A stretch of 64,000 bases of DNA. It comes from Candidatus Zhuqueibacterota bacterium. Lineage in GTDB: Bacteria > Zhuqueibacterota > Zhuqueibacteria > Thermofontimicrobiales > Thiofontviventaceae. Position numbers and translations under genes: made by a program. This document shows, piece by piece, positions 7,214 through 15,324 of the stretch. The notes beneath the pieces were generated by a model. It ran no database searches, had not been told where the DNA came from, and saw only the letters and a list, made by a program, of their open reading frames with translations. The stretch covers positions 56,414 to 120,413 of the forward strand of contig JAFGDW010000268.1 of NCBI GenBank assembly GCA_016931935.1, given 5' to 3'. Positions within the stretch are counted from its first letter, which is position 1; the number at the start of each line of letters is the position of its first letter.

Positions 7214-9655
7214 ATGAAATACGGTTATTTCGACGATCAGAATAAAGAGTACGTCATCACCCGGCCGGATACACCATTACCGTGGATAAACTACCTTGGC
7301 AGTGAACAATTCTTCGGAATCATCTCCAACACAGCGGGTGGCTACTGCTTTTATCAGGATGCCAAACTACGTCGGTTAACGCGCTATCGTTACAATAACA
7401 TCCCGATGGATAGCAATGGCCGCTACTTGTACGTGAAAGATGGTGAATCTACATGGAATCCGATGTGGAAGCCGATGCGCGTGGCACTCGACCAGTATGA
7501 ATGTCGTCATGGCCTGGGGTACTCAAAAATTGTCGGCGCTAAAGATGGCGTGGAAGTCGAAATAACCTTTTTTGTCCCGCCGGGATTCCGGCATGAAGTG
7601 TGGGCCGTCACCGTTCGTAATAAATCGGGCGTGAAGAAATCGTTGCGATTGTGGGGATTTGTTGAATGGTGTTTATGGGATGCCATGGATGACCAAACAA
7701 ACTTTCAGCGCAATTACTCCACTGGTCAGGTAGAAATCGAAAAGGATGTTATTTACCATGTGACCGAGTACCGCGAACGTCGTAATCATTATGCCTATTT
7801 TGCGAGCACGCTTCTGACTAGCGGCTTTGATTCCAGCAGGGATGCATTTGTCGGCGTACATAATGGCCTGGATGCACCCCAAGCAATTAAAGCGGGCACA
7901 TGTGCCAATAGCGTCGCGTATGGCTGGCTACCGCTGGGCGTTCATCAGATCGATTTGGAAATGGCGCCGGGTGAAGCAAAAGAATTTGCGTTTCTGTTAG
8001 GCTATGCGGAAAATCCCAAAGATAAAAAGTATAAAGCAGCGCATATGGCTTACAAAACTGAAGCGGAAAATGTGATTGCATCGTTTAAAACACCTGCCGC
8101 AGTAAAAAAATCATTCCAGAAACTAACTGAGTTTTGGCGGCCATTGTTGACAACGTTTGAAGCGCACACAGAGAATGACATCGTTAATCGCATGATTAAT
8201 ATCTGGCATCCTTATCAGTGCATGACCACGTTCAACCTGTCGCGGTCCGCCTCGCTATTTGAATCGGGCATCGGACGTGGCATGGGGTATCGCGACAGCA
8301 ATCAGGATTTGCTTGGCTTTATCCATATGATTCCCGACCGGGCGCGACAGCGAATTCTCGATATTGCGGCGACACAATTATCCGATGGTACCTGCTTCCA
8401 TCAATATCAACCACTCACCAAAAAAGGGAACGCCGATATTGGCGGCGGCTTCAATGATGATCCGTTGTGGCTGATTCTTTCGACGGCTGCGTACATCAAA
8501 GAAACTGGCGACACGTCGATTTTAAATGAAGCAATTGGCTATGCCGATGTGGAAGATTCCGATGCCACTTTGATGGACCATCTGAAAATTTCCATGCAGT
8601 ACACACTGGACAATCGCGGGCCTCATGGTTTACCGTTAATTGGCCATGCGGACTGGAACGACTGTTTGAACCTCAACTGTTTCTCTGATACGCCGGGTGA
8701 GAGTTTTCAACTGGCAGGAGATTTTACATCCGGAACTACAGCCGAATCCGTAATGATCGCCGGGTTATTCTGCAAGGCGGCACTGGAAATGGGCGATTTA
8801 TACGATTATCTTGGTGAAGAAGATAATGCTATGGCCAGCCGTGCTGTCGGCCGGCAAATGGCTAACGTTGTTGAGCAACAGGGGTGGGATGGCGACTGGT
8901 TTCTGCGTGCCTACGATGCTAATGGAGATAAAATCGGATCGAAAGAATGCAGGGAAGGGCAAATCTTCATTGAAAGTCAGGGATGGTGTGTGCTTGGCGA
9001 AGTCGGGTTGGAAAATGGTTTGGCGGAAAAAGCCCTGAACAGTGTGAAAAAACGACTGGCCACACCGAACGGTATTATTCTGCAACAACCGGCGTATCAA
9101 ACTTATTATCTGAATCTGGGTGAAGTCAGCTCCTATCCGCCGGGGTACAAAGAAAACGCCGGAATTTTCACCCATAACAATACATGGATTCAGGTAGCTG
9201 AGGCAATGCTTGGTCGTGGTGATCAGGCGCTGGACTATTATCTTAGCATCTGCCCGCCATCAAAAGAAAATCAACAGGATATCTACCGCGCTGAGCCGTA
9301 CGTCTACAGTCAGATGACGGCAGGTCCTGATGCGCCAACACCAGGTGAAGGTAAAAACGCCTGGCTGACCGGTACTGCGGCCTGGTCATTTGTGGCGATT
9401 GCGCAGTACATCCTCGGCATTCGTCCGGAATATGACGGATTGCGCATCGATCCCTGTATTCCCAAGGCCTGGAAAAAGTACACTGTTACGCGCCGATTCC
9501 GCAATGCCACATATACCATTACTGTTGCGAATCCTTCGGGCGTATCCAAAGGTGTAAAATCCATGACCATCGACGGTACTTCTGCAGATAATACGTTGGT
9601 ACCGATTTTTAAAGATGGTAAAGAGCATCAAATAAATGTAGTGCTTGGTGTCTAA
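7214..9655 (+). CDS. GH94 family glycoside phosphorylase (cellobiose/chitobiose phosphorylase type)
   Basis: 813 aa, cytoplasmic, no signal peptide. The N-terminus MKYGYFDD, YVITRPDTPLPWINYLG and GGYCFYQDAK is characteristic of GH94 phosphorylases. A super-sandwich domain (about 1-290) is followed by an (alpha/alpha)6 barrel. The HADWND motif places the expected general-acid Asp at residue 480, close to the position known in cellobiose and diacetylchitobiose phosphorylases. GYRDSNQDLLGF and HNNTWIQVAEA are other family blocks. The reaction is reversible phosphorolysis of a beta-linked disaccharide to sugar 1-phosphate plus sugar. The specific disaccharide cannot be decided by eye; cellobiose is the most common. 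It would spare ATP when using oligosaccharides imported across the inner membrane. Confidence 0.93.
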   Translation: MKYGYFDDQNKEYVITRPDTPLPWINYLGSEQFFGIISNTAGGYCFYQDAKLRRLTRYRYNNIPMDSNGRYLYVKDGESTWNPMWKPMRVALDQYECRHGLGYSKIVGAKDGVEVEITFFVPPGFRHEVWAVTVRNKSGVKKSLRLWGFVEWCLWDAMDDQTNFQRNYSTGQVEIEKDVIYHVTEYRERRNHYAYFASTLLTSGFDSSRDAFVGVHNGLDAPQAIKAGTCANSVAYGWLPLGVHQIDLEMAPGEAKEFAFLLGYAENPKDKKYKAAHMAYKTEAENVIASFKTPAAVKKSFQKLTEFWRPLLTTFEAHTENDIVNRMINIWHPYQCMTTFNLSRSASLFESGIGRGMGYRDSNQDLLGFIHMIPDRARQRILDIAATQLSDGTCFHQYQPLTKKGNADIGGGFNDDPLWLILSTAAYIKETGDTSILNEAIGYADVEDSDATLMDHLKISMQYTLDNRGPHGLPLIGHADWNDCLNLNCFSDTPGESFQLAGDFTSGTTAESVMIAGLFCKAALEMGDLYDYLGEEDNAMASRAVGRQMANVVEQQGWDGDWFLRAYDANGDKIGSKECREGQIFIESQGWCVLGEVGLENGLAEKALNSVKKRLATPNGIILQQPAYQTYYLNLGEVSSYPPGYKENAGIFTHNNTWIQVAEAMLGRGDQALDYYLSICPPSKENQQDIYRAEPYVYSQMTAGPDAPTPGEGKNAWLTGTAAWSFVAIAQYILGIRPEYDGLRIDPCIPKAWKKYTVTRRFRNATYTITVANPSGVSKGVKSMTIDGTSADNTLVPIFKDGKEHQINVVLGV

Positions 9656-9672
9656 AATGGAAATTCTAATAC

Positions 9673-9697
9673 ACCAGGTATTTTTGAAATACCTGGT
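9673..9697. terminator. Perfect 11-bp hairpin after the GH94 gene
   Basis: ACCAGGTATTT and AAATACCTGGT flank a 3-nt TTG loop, 17 bp after the stop. There is no strong T-run on the plus strand. The ACCAGG core resembles the dispersed ACAAACCAGG hairpin family found at other gene ends here. Confidence 0.5.
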
Positions 9698-9800
9698 TCG
9701 TATCAATAGATGTAAAAAAATTCCCTTGATCTCGTTCAAGATAGATAAATAGTATTGAATAACTTTTCTCAAATGTGAATCCCTATTCGCAATAAATTAG

Positions 9801-10697
9801 ATGACAACTGCACCAGAACAGAAATTCCCGACATTTCACCAAACGTTTCCGGCCATGGGTACCCGCTGTGACGTGGTGTTACCAAATTTGCATCCGGAAA
9901 TTGCTGCGTTTATATATCAGGAAATACAGGTTGACATTTGTCTGCTTGAGTCAAAGTTAAGCCGGTTTCAAACAGATAGTCCGATTTCGGAAATCAACCG
10001 TTACGCTCACGAGCGGGCAATCCGTGTTGATCTGGAATTATGGGATGTATTGACGACCTGCCGGCATTTCCATTTCATCACAGATGGCGCATTTGACGTA
10101 ACCGTACTGCCGCTGCTTCAAAAAAATCAGGCGCGATATGCGGTTGAGAAACCAAAAAGTGGATTTCATCATGTTGAATTGAACAGTGCTGATATGAGCA
10201 TCCGATTTACCCGCCCCGGCATGGGACTGGATTTGGGCGGCATCGGCAAAGGGTACGCGCTGGAGAATGTGAAGCGTATTTTGCAAACTCATAACATCAA
10301 GCGTGCGTTGATTAGCTTTGGGGAAAGCTCGATCATGGCATGGGGCAACCATCCGCATGGTGATCACTGGCCGGTGAGCATTCGGCATATGCGAGATGAA
10401 AAACGTTGGGTGCACGAATTCGAAATGAAAGATCAAGCGTTATCGACGTCGGCCAACGGATTTTCGGGTAACGGTACATCCATACATATTTTTGATCCAC
10501 GTGCCGGAACTCCGGCGGCTATTTCCAGAGCCGTGTCGGTAGTGTCGCGATCGCCATTGGAAGCTGAAGTCCTGAGCACCGCGTTGCTCGTCCTGCGAAA
10601 AGATGAGCAAAAGGGTGTCATTCGTCATTTTCCTGGCTGCCAGATCGCGGAAATGCAGTATGGTGAAAATGTGGAAGTGGAAGTAGTGACATACTGA
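9801..10697 (+). CDS. apbE: FAD:protein FMN transferase (ApbE family), first of two
   Basis: 298 aa. ApbE enzymes use FAD to attach FMN covalently to a Thr or Ser of target proteins, Mg-dependent. Seen here: FPAMGTRCDVVLPN at the start of the domain, LSRFQTDSPISEINR, the FAD/Mg loop LDLGGIGKGYALE (Asp144 onward), SFGESSIMAWG, and the metal-binding region LSTSANGFSGNG (about 214-225) with HIFDPRAGTP. The usual T-S-G at the metal site is S-T-S-A-N here, a mild variation. No signal peptide or lipobox is visible, unlike many periplasmic ApbE proteins. No obvious flavinylation target is adjacent. A second ApbE is at 22906-23910. Confidence 0.88.
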   Translation: MTTAPEQKFPTFHQTFPAMGTRCDVVLPNLHPEIAAFIYQEIQVDICLLESKLSRFQTDSPISEINRYAHERAIRVDLELWDVLTTCRHFHFITDGAFDVTVLPLLQKNQARYAVEKPKSGFHHVELNSADMSIRFTRPGMGLDLGGIGKGYALENVKRILQTHNIKRALISFGESSIMAWGNHPHGDHWPVSIRHMRDEKRWVHEFEMKDQALSTSANGFSGNGTSIHIFDPRAGTPAAISRAVSVVSRSPLEAEVLSTALLVLRKDEQKGVIRHFPGCQIAEMQYGENVEVEVVTY

Positions 10698-10741
10698 TAT
10701 GTTTTTTATATTATGATTTTAAAAATTCGGGGATGACTCAA

Positions 10742-11998
10742 ATGGACCAGCCCAATGAATACTCCCGCCGTTCATTTGTGAAATTTTTAGCGGCGAGTGC
10801 CGTAACAATGCCCTGGCTGGCCATGTGTTCCGGGACAACCGAAAGAAAAGTTCATCTATCAGGCCGAATCCGGCTCGGGATTATCGGAATCGGCTCGCGT
10901 GGCGCTAAATTGTTGCTGCATCTGCAGCTTATTCCTGAAGCAGAAATTGTTGCGGTGTGTGACGACTACTATCCGCACCTGACCAACGCCAAGCAACTCA
11001 CGAAAGGCACGGCACGGACGTTTTCCGATTATCATGAGCTACTGGCATTGCCCGACCTGGATGGTGTTGTTATTGCTACGCCACCACATTTGCACGCTGC
11101 AATGACCATCGACGCCTTAAAGGCGGGCAAACATGTGTTTTGTGAGAAAGCAATGGCGCTTCGCCCGGATGATTGTTTGCGCATGGTTCATGCCCACAAA
11201 CAAACCGGAAAAAATCTCCAAATTGGATTCCAGCGTTTGTTCGATCTACGCTTTATTAAAGCTGTGGAAATGGTGCGTCAGGGTTTAATTGGTCAGGTGA
11301 CAATGGTTCGCGCCTGGTGGCACCGGAATAATGATTGGCGCGTTACCGTTCCCAAACCCGAGCTTGAGCGACGGATGAATTGGCGTTTATATCGAAATAC
11401 CTCCGGTGGATTAGCGATGGAGTTAGCCGCCCATCAAATTCAGGTAGCCAACTGGTTGCTGAATGGGTATCCGCAATCGATCATGGGCGTTGGCAGCATT
11501 AATTATTGGAACGACAGTCGTGATGTGTACGATAATATTAGTTTAATTTTGCAATACCCGAATGGCGTCCAACTTGTATATGATGCGTTGATCAGCAACA
11601 AGCATCATGGCATGGCACAACAAATATTGGGCGTCAAAGGTACTATTGAACTGGAGCAGGGAAAATGGTACACAAAAGACGGCCCGCCACCTGCGCCGGG
11701 CATTTTGCAGCTAATCAATAATATCGAGCATGGCATTTTCGATACCATCCCGATTGGCGGTCCCAGTTGGATTCCAGAGCATCCTGTTGATTACAAAGGT
11801 GAGAATATTATCGATCAGCATCCAATACCGGAACCAACACAACTGGAGCTCGAAGCATTTGTGCAAAGCATCCGTCAGGGCAAACAGATTCCTGATGTTC
11901 TGGAACAGGCATTTTACGCCAGTGTGGCCTCGATTCTGGCAAATAATGCGATGGATACCCAACAGCCGGTTAAATGGCCGGCGGAGTGTGTGTTATGA
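10742..11998 (+). CDS. Tat-exported Gfo/Idh/MocA family oxidoreductase
   Basis: 418 aa from ATG 10742 (GGGG 9 bp upstream; ATG 10733 is also possible). The N-terminus has a twin-arginine signal SRRSFVKFLAASAVTMPWLA, with a Cys soon after (AMCSG) that could be a lipobox. The NAD(P) fold follows: LGIIGIGSRGAKLLLHL, VVIATPPHLHA, then HVFCEKAMAL, in which the usual EKP reads EKA; Lys is the family catalytic residue. The C-terminal alpha/beta substrate domain carries WWHRNNDWR and ELAAHQIQVANWLL. Substrate unknown; sugars or sugar acids are typical. Its stop overlaps the next start by 4 bp (ATGA), so the pair is cotranscribed. Confidence 0.88.
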   Translation: MDQPNEYSRRSFVKFLAASAVTMPWLAMCSGTTERKVHLSGRIRLGIIGIGSRGAKLLLHLQLIPEAEIVAVCDDYYPHLTNAKQLTKGTARTFSDYHELLALPDLDGVVIATPPHLHAAMTIDALKAGKHVFCEKAMALRPDDCLRMVHAHKQTGKNLQIGFQRLFDLRFIKAVEMVRQGLIGQVTMVRAWWHRNNDWRVTVPKPELERRMNWRLYRNTSGGLAMELAAHQIQVANWLLNGYPQSIMGVGSINYWNDSRDVYDNISLILQYPNGVQLVYDALISNKHHGMAQQILGVKGTIELEQGKWYTKDGPPPAPGILQLINNIEHGIFDTIPIGGPSWIPEHPVDYKGENIIDQHPIPEPTQLELEAFVQSIRQGKQIPDVLEQAFYASVASILANNAMDTQQPVKWPAECVL

Positions 11999-12240
11999 AA
12001 GATATTATTATTTCAGGCACACGCTTGCATAATGAACTGGAATGGCTGGGGATGAGTTTTTTATTGGCGGTTGCGTTAAATGCGTTTGCTATCTACTACT
12101 ATCACACGCGCTGGATTGAATTGCTCACCATGCTGCATGTGGAGTTTGGTCTGGCGTTGGTTTTTAATTGTATTGCTTTAGTTGGACGCGTGATGGGATA
12201 TTTTGGGCATTGGGTAATGCAGAAGTTGATAAATGAATAG
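11995..12240 (+). CDS. Small two-helix membrane protein, unknown
   Basis: 81 aa from ATG 11995, which overlaps the oxidoreductase stop by ATGA and implies translational coupling. Two hydrophobic helices are visible (MSFLLAVALNAFAIYYY and FGLALVFNCIALVGRVMGYFG) separated by HTRWIELLTMLHVE. I do not recognise the family. Coupling to a Tat-exported oxidoreductase suggests a membrane anchor or partner, which is inference only. Confidence 0.65.
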   Translation: MKDIIISGTRLHNELEWLGMSFLLAVALNAFAIYYYHTRWIELLTMLHVEFGLALVFNCIALVGRVMGYFGHWVMQKLINE

Positions 12241-12260
12241 TTGTTTTTTTTAAGAAATAC

Positions 12261-12291
12261 AAATCGCTTTGTTTTGCATTCTCAGCGATTT
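12261..12291 (+). terminator. Hairpin AAATCGCT/AGCGATTT before crcB
   Basis: Perfect 8-bp stem (12261-12268 with 12284-12291) with a 15-nt loop, just after the small membrane protein and 55 bp before crcB. A T-run lies before it rather than after it. Terminator or leader structure; it does not match the fluoride riboswitch consensus. Confidence 0.35.
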
Positions 12292-12346
12292 CTGTGTTGA
12301 AAAATATTTGAAAAAAGTGAGATTATCATCAATTGGAGGTTGCATC

Positions 12347-12730
12347 ATGGTGTTACCAAAAGTCATCTGGGTGGGCATCGGTGGTTCTATTGGAGCAATT
12401 ATGCGTTATCTTGTAAGTGGTGCTGTTTATAGTTGGTTTCAAAAACCAGTGTTTCCTGCCGGAACCTTAGCAGTGAATATTATAGGCTGTCTAATTATCG
12501 GTCTGTTGGGGGGATTGGCCGAAACAAGACACGTATTTTCGCCGGAAATGCGTACACTGGTTTTTATTGGTTTTCTGGGAAGTTTCACCACGTTTTCATC
12601 GTTTGGCTACGAAGTTTTTCAATTAATGCGCGACGGACAAATGGCTCTTGCCCTGAGCAATGCATTGCTACATCTGATCGTCGGATTAATAGCTGTTTGG
12701 CTGGGCATTGTCGTTGCGCGAGTCATTTAA
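12347..12730 (+). CDS. crcB: Fluoride ion channel CrcB/FluC
   Basis: 127 aa from ATG 12347, preceded by TTGGAGG. Four membrane helices. Family signatures: GGSIGAIMRYLVSG near the N-terminus, FPAGTLAVNIIGC in helix 2, and FIGFLGSFTTFSSFGYE containing the Phe residues and TFSSF break of the pore. CrcB forms a dual-topology dimer that lets fluoride leave the cell. It is followed 12 bp later by a DUF190 gene, a common pairing. The longer frame beginning at 12269 has no ribosome site. Confidence 0.93.
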   Translation: MVLPKVIWVGIGGSIGAIMRYLVSGAVYSWFQKPVFPAGTLAVNIIGCLIIGLLGGLAETRHVFSPEMRTLVFIGFLGSFTTFSSFGYEVFQLMRDGQMALALSNALLHLIVGLIAVWLGIVVARVI

Positions 12731-12742
12731 AAGGAGGCTTAT

Positions 12743-13084
12743 ATGCTGCCGGAAGATGGACATTTACTACGTATTTTTATTGGTGAAAGTGACAAATACG
12801 ATGGCAAACCATTGTACGAGTGGATTGTGCAACAGGCAAAACTGCAGAGACTTGCCGGCGCAACAGTGCTACGTGGTCTGGAAGGATTTGGCGCACGCAG
12901 TCGAATCCATACTGCTAAAATCTTACGGCTGTCCGAAGACTTGCCGCTGATCATTGAAATTGTGGACACGCGCGAGAAAATTGAAGCGTTTTTGCCGGTG
13001 ATCGACCATGCGATCACTGAGGGATTGGCAACGATTGAAAAGGTGGAGATTCGGTTTTATCGGAGTGGGGAAAAGGAAGTATAG
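12743..13084 (+). CDS. DUF190 family PII-like protein
   Basis: 113 aa, started at ATG 12743 with AAAGGAGG upstream. DUF190 proteins have a ferredoxin-like PII fold. Seen here: LLRIFIGESDKYDGKPLYEWIV at the start, GATVLRGLEGFGARSRIHTA in the centre, LPLIIEIVDTREKIEAFLPVI and an acidic end. The gene is almost fused to crcB and DUF190 genes often accompany crcB, so it is probably a small-molecule-responsive modulator of fluoride export or stress. The ligand is not known from sequence. Confidence 0.88.
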   Translation: MLPEDGHLLRIFIGESDKYDGKPLYEWIVQQAKLQRLAGATVLRGLEGFGARSRIHTAKILRLSEDLPLIIEIVDTREKIEAFLPVIDHAITEGLATIEKVEIRFYRSGEKEV

Positions 13085-13118
13085 TCTTAAATTAAATCAA
13101 ACTTGCTCATCTTTCTGC

Positions 13119-13188
13119 TAGTTGTTAACTAATTCACAACTATGATCTCATCCTGTGCATTCTTGCACTGATTGTCTAACAAGTGCAA
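13119..13188. promoter_or_regulatory. Two hairpins upstream of a toxin-antitoxin module
   Basis: TAGTTGT/ACAACTA (13119-13125, 13136-13142) and TTGCACT/AGTGCAA (13163-13169, 13182-13188). They may end the DUF190 transcript or act as operator symmetry for the antitoxin. The sequence alone does not decide. Confidence 0.3.
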
Positions 13189-13308
13189 ATTTTATAAATC
13201 TATATTGTCTGATTATTCCAATTCGTAAAATGAGAATTAGATTGCTTTTCAAATTTCCTGTGTTTATATTTAAAAGTATAAACCTTGTGTAAAAAAAGTG
13301 GAGTTTGT

Positions 13309-13554
13309 ATGAAAGCAACAGCGAAGGATCTCCGATTTTATTCGAAGGAGATATTGGAAACTGTCTCGAGGGGTGAAGAAGTCGTTATAACATATCGGGG
13401 TAAGCCTCACGCGAAACTTGTACCAATTACAACAACTTCAGATCAATCACCAGTTCGAAATCATTTGTTCGGGATGTGGAAAGATCATGAATTGGTTGAT
13501 GATGTAGATCAATTCGTCAGAGAAAAGAGAAAGGGTCGATTTAATGTTATTTGA
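13309..13554 (+). CDS. Type II antitoxin, Phd/YefM-like
   Basis: 81 aa from ATG 13309, preceded by GTGGAG. The N-terminal KATAKDLRFYSKEILETVSRGEEVVITYRGKPHAKLVP matches the Phd/YefM DNA-binding fold, with the characteristic short loop Y-R-G-K-P-x-A. The C-terminal half (MWKDHELVDDVDQFVREKRKGRFNVI) is charged and should wrap the toxin; the R-x-x-R and K-G-R-F ending is typical of antitoxins paired with VapC. The coding region overlaps the toxin gene by 11 bp. Likely autoregulates the pair. Confidence 0.85.
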   Translation: MKATAKDLRFYSKEILETVSRGEEVVITYRGKPHAKLVPITTTSDQSPVRNHLFGMWKDHELVDDVDQFVREKRKGRFNVI

Positions 13555-13921
13555 TACTGATGTTTTTATATGGTACTTAAGAGGTAATGAAAACGCGTTC
13601 GAAACAGTTGAAAGTCAGAACGGATTTTTCATTTCAGTAGTCACTTACATTGAATTGGTTCAGGGGATGCGAAACAAGCATGAGCTTAATGAATTGAGAA
13701 ATGCACTCCGAATTTGGAACACTAAAATATTGTATATAAATGAAGAAATTTCATCCAAAGCTATGTTCTATGTTGAAAGACATTATTTAAGCCATTCATT
13801 GGAACTAGCGGATGCGTTAATAGGTGCAACAGCAATTGTTAACGGTGTACCATTGTTAACTGGCAACGATAAGCATTACAAGATGATAAACGAAATTGAT
13901 ATACAAATATTCAGACCTTAA
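13544..13921 (+). CDS. VapC-like PIN-domain ribonuclease toxin
   Basis: 125 aa. PIN domain acidic residues are visible: Asp in LFDTDVFIWYLRG, Glu in VVTYIELVQGMR, Asp in LELADALIGATA and Asp in LLTGNDKHY. These coordinate the metal for RNA cleavage. It begins inside the last codons of the antitoxin gene, a usual toxin-antitoxin arrangement. Base composition is more AT-rich than the neighbouring oxidoreductases, as often for mobile toxin modules. Confidence 0.88.
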   Translation: MLFDTDVFIWYLRGNENAFETVESQNGFFISVVTYIELVQGMRNKHELNELRNALRIWNTKILYINEEISSKAMFYVERHYLSHSLELADALIGATAIVNGVPLLTGNDKHYKMINEIDIQIFRP

Positions 13922-13962
13922 TATGTATTAGCAATTGGTGTCAACTGGGAGGAATTGAGCGC

Positions 13963-15324
13963 ATGAAAAACAAAGCAATCAATCGACGGACGTTTATGGC
14001 GACATCTGCAACGGCATTGGCCGGCGCTGCAGTAACCAGACCTTTTTCATCGGCTTTCGCTGCTTCACCAACTGGCAAACGCACACGACTGGCAATGGTA
14101 GGCACCGGAGATCGCGGTACCGGTATGTGGGGGAAATCCGTTGTCGAGCAGTACAGCGATTATGTGGAATTTGTCGGTTTATGCGATATTAATCCCGGAC
14201 GCGTGAAGTTTGGCCGCAAATACATGGGAGTGAACTGCGATACGTTTACAAATTTCGAAGAGATGATGGCCAAAACAAAACCGGACCGGTTGATAGTTAC
14301 AACTGTGGATGCAACTCACAATCATTACATCATCAAAGGCATGGAAATGGGCGCTGATATTATCACTGAAAAGCCTATGACCACGGACGAAGTAAAATGC
14401 CAGAGCATTCTCGACACAGAACGTCAAGCAGGTAAAAATGTTGTAGTCACCTTTAATTACCGATATTCACCCCATCGGGCGCGCTTAAAAGAGTTGCTGA
14501 TGGAAGAACGTGTCGGTCGAATTACCTCGGTGGATTTCCACTGGTATCTTGATATTTATCATGGCGCTGATTATTTCCGGCGATGGCACCGGCTTCGCGA
14601 AAACAGTGGCACATTGCTTGTGCATAAGGCCACACACCATTTCGATTTGCTCAACTGGTGGCTCGATTCCGATCCGGTGGAAGTGTTTGCCTACGGTGAT
14701 CTGGAACACTATGGGAAAAATCATTCATTTCGTCATACCCATTGCCGTCCCTGTCCATACAAGAAGAAATGTAAGTTCTACTACGATATGACACAAAATG
14801 AATTTCGAATGAAATTGTATGCGGATAATGAAAAGTACGATAATTACCACCGCGATGGCTGCGTTTGGCGAGAGGATATCAATATTTTCGATAAGATGGC
14901 AGTGCAAGCAAAATACGCCAACAATGTACAGCTCAACTATTCTCTCACGACTTATTCCCCATATGAAGGCTATCGCATTGCATTCAATGGGATGAAAGGC
15001 CGCATCGAAACCTGGATTCATGAGCGCCAACCTTGGCCGATGGAAAACTACAATGAAATTCGTGTAACCGATAATTTTGGACAAACCGAGTTGATTCGCG
15101 TACCACATGGCGGTGGTGGCCATGGTGGCGGCGACACCCGACTGAAAGATAAAATATTTAAGGATCCAAATATGCCGGACCCATTGCGACAGGCTGCCGG
15201 TACCCGCGATGGCGCCATGTCATGCCTGATCGGGATTGCCGCCCGGAAAAGTATCGATAGTGGAAAACCTGTCCGAATTGATTCACTGACCGATCTGCTA
15301 CCTCAGGCGACGAGACCGGCATAA
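13963..15324 (+). CDS. Tat-exported Gfo/Idh/MocA oxidoreductase with a central Cys cluster
   Basis: 453 aa, ATG 13963 after GGGAGGAA. Twin-arginine signal NRRTFMATSATALAGAAV. NAD(P)-binding segment LAMVGTGDRGTGMWG; the family catalytic motif is intact as ITEKPMTTDE. Further blocks: HKATHHFDLLNWWL and EVFAYGDLEHYG. A short insert HTHCRPCPYKKKCKFYY (around residue 260) has C-x2-C-x5-C with two His before it and may bind metal or brace the fold. The last part is Gly-rich (HGGGGHGGGD). The gene is directly followed by a glycosyltransferase with no gap. Probable periplasmic sugar oxidoreductase; substrate unknown. Confidence 0.9.
   Translation: MKNKAINRRTFMATSATALAGAAVTRPFSSAFAASPTGKRTRLAMVGTGDRGTGMWGKSVVEQYSDYVEFVGLCDINPGRVKFGRKYMGVNCDTFTNFEEMMAKTKPDRLIVTTVDATHNHYIIKGMEMGADIITEKPMTTDEVKCQSILDTERQAGKNVVVTFNYRYSPHRARLKELLMEERVGRITSVDFHWYLDIYHGADYFRRWHRLRENSGTLLVHKATHHFDLLNWWLDSDPVEVFAYGDLEHYGKNHSFRHTHCRPCPYKKKCKFYYDMTQNEFRMKLYADNEKYDNYHRDGCVWREDINIFDKMAVQAKYANNVQLNYSLTTYSPYEGYRIAFNGMKGRIETWIHERQPWPMENYNEIRVTDNFGQTELIRVPHGGGGHGGGDTRLKDKIFKDPNMPDPLRQAAGTRDGAMSCLIGIAARKSIDSGKPVRIDSLTDLLPQATRPA

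Noticed and set aside
12241..12346. Fluoride riboswitch before crcB
   Set aside because: The short leader lacks the conserved GGNGATGG and CC pairing core; only a simple hairpin is present.
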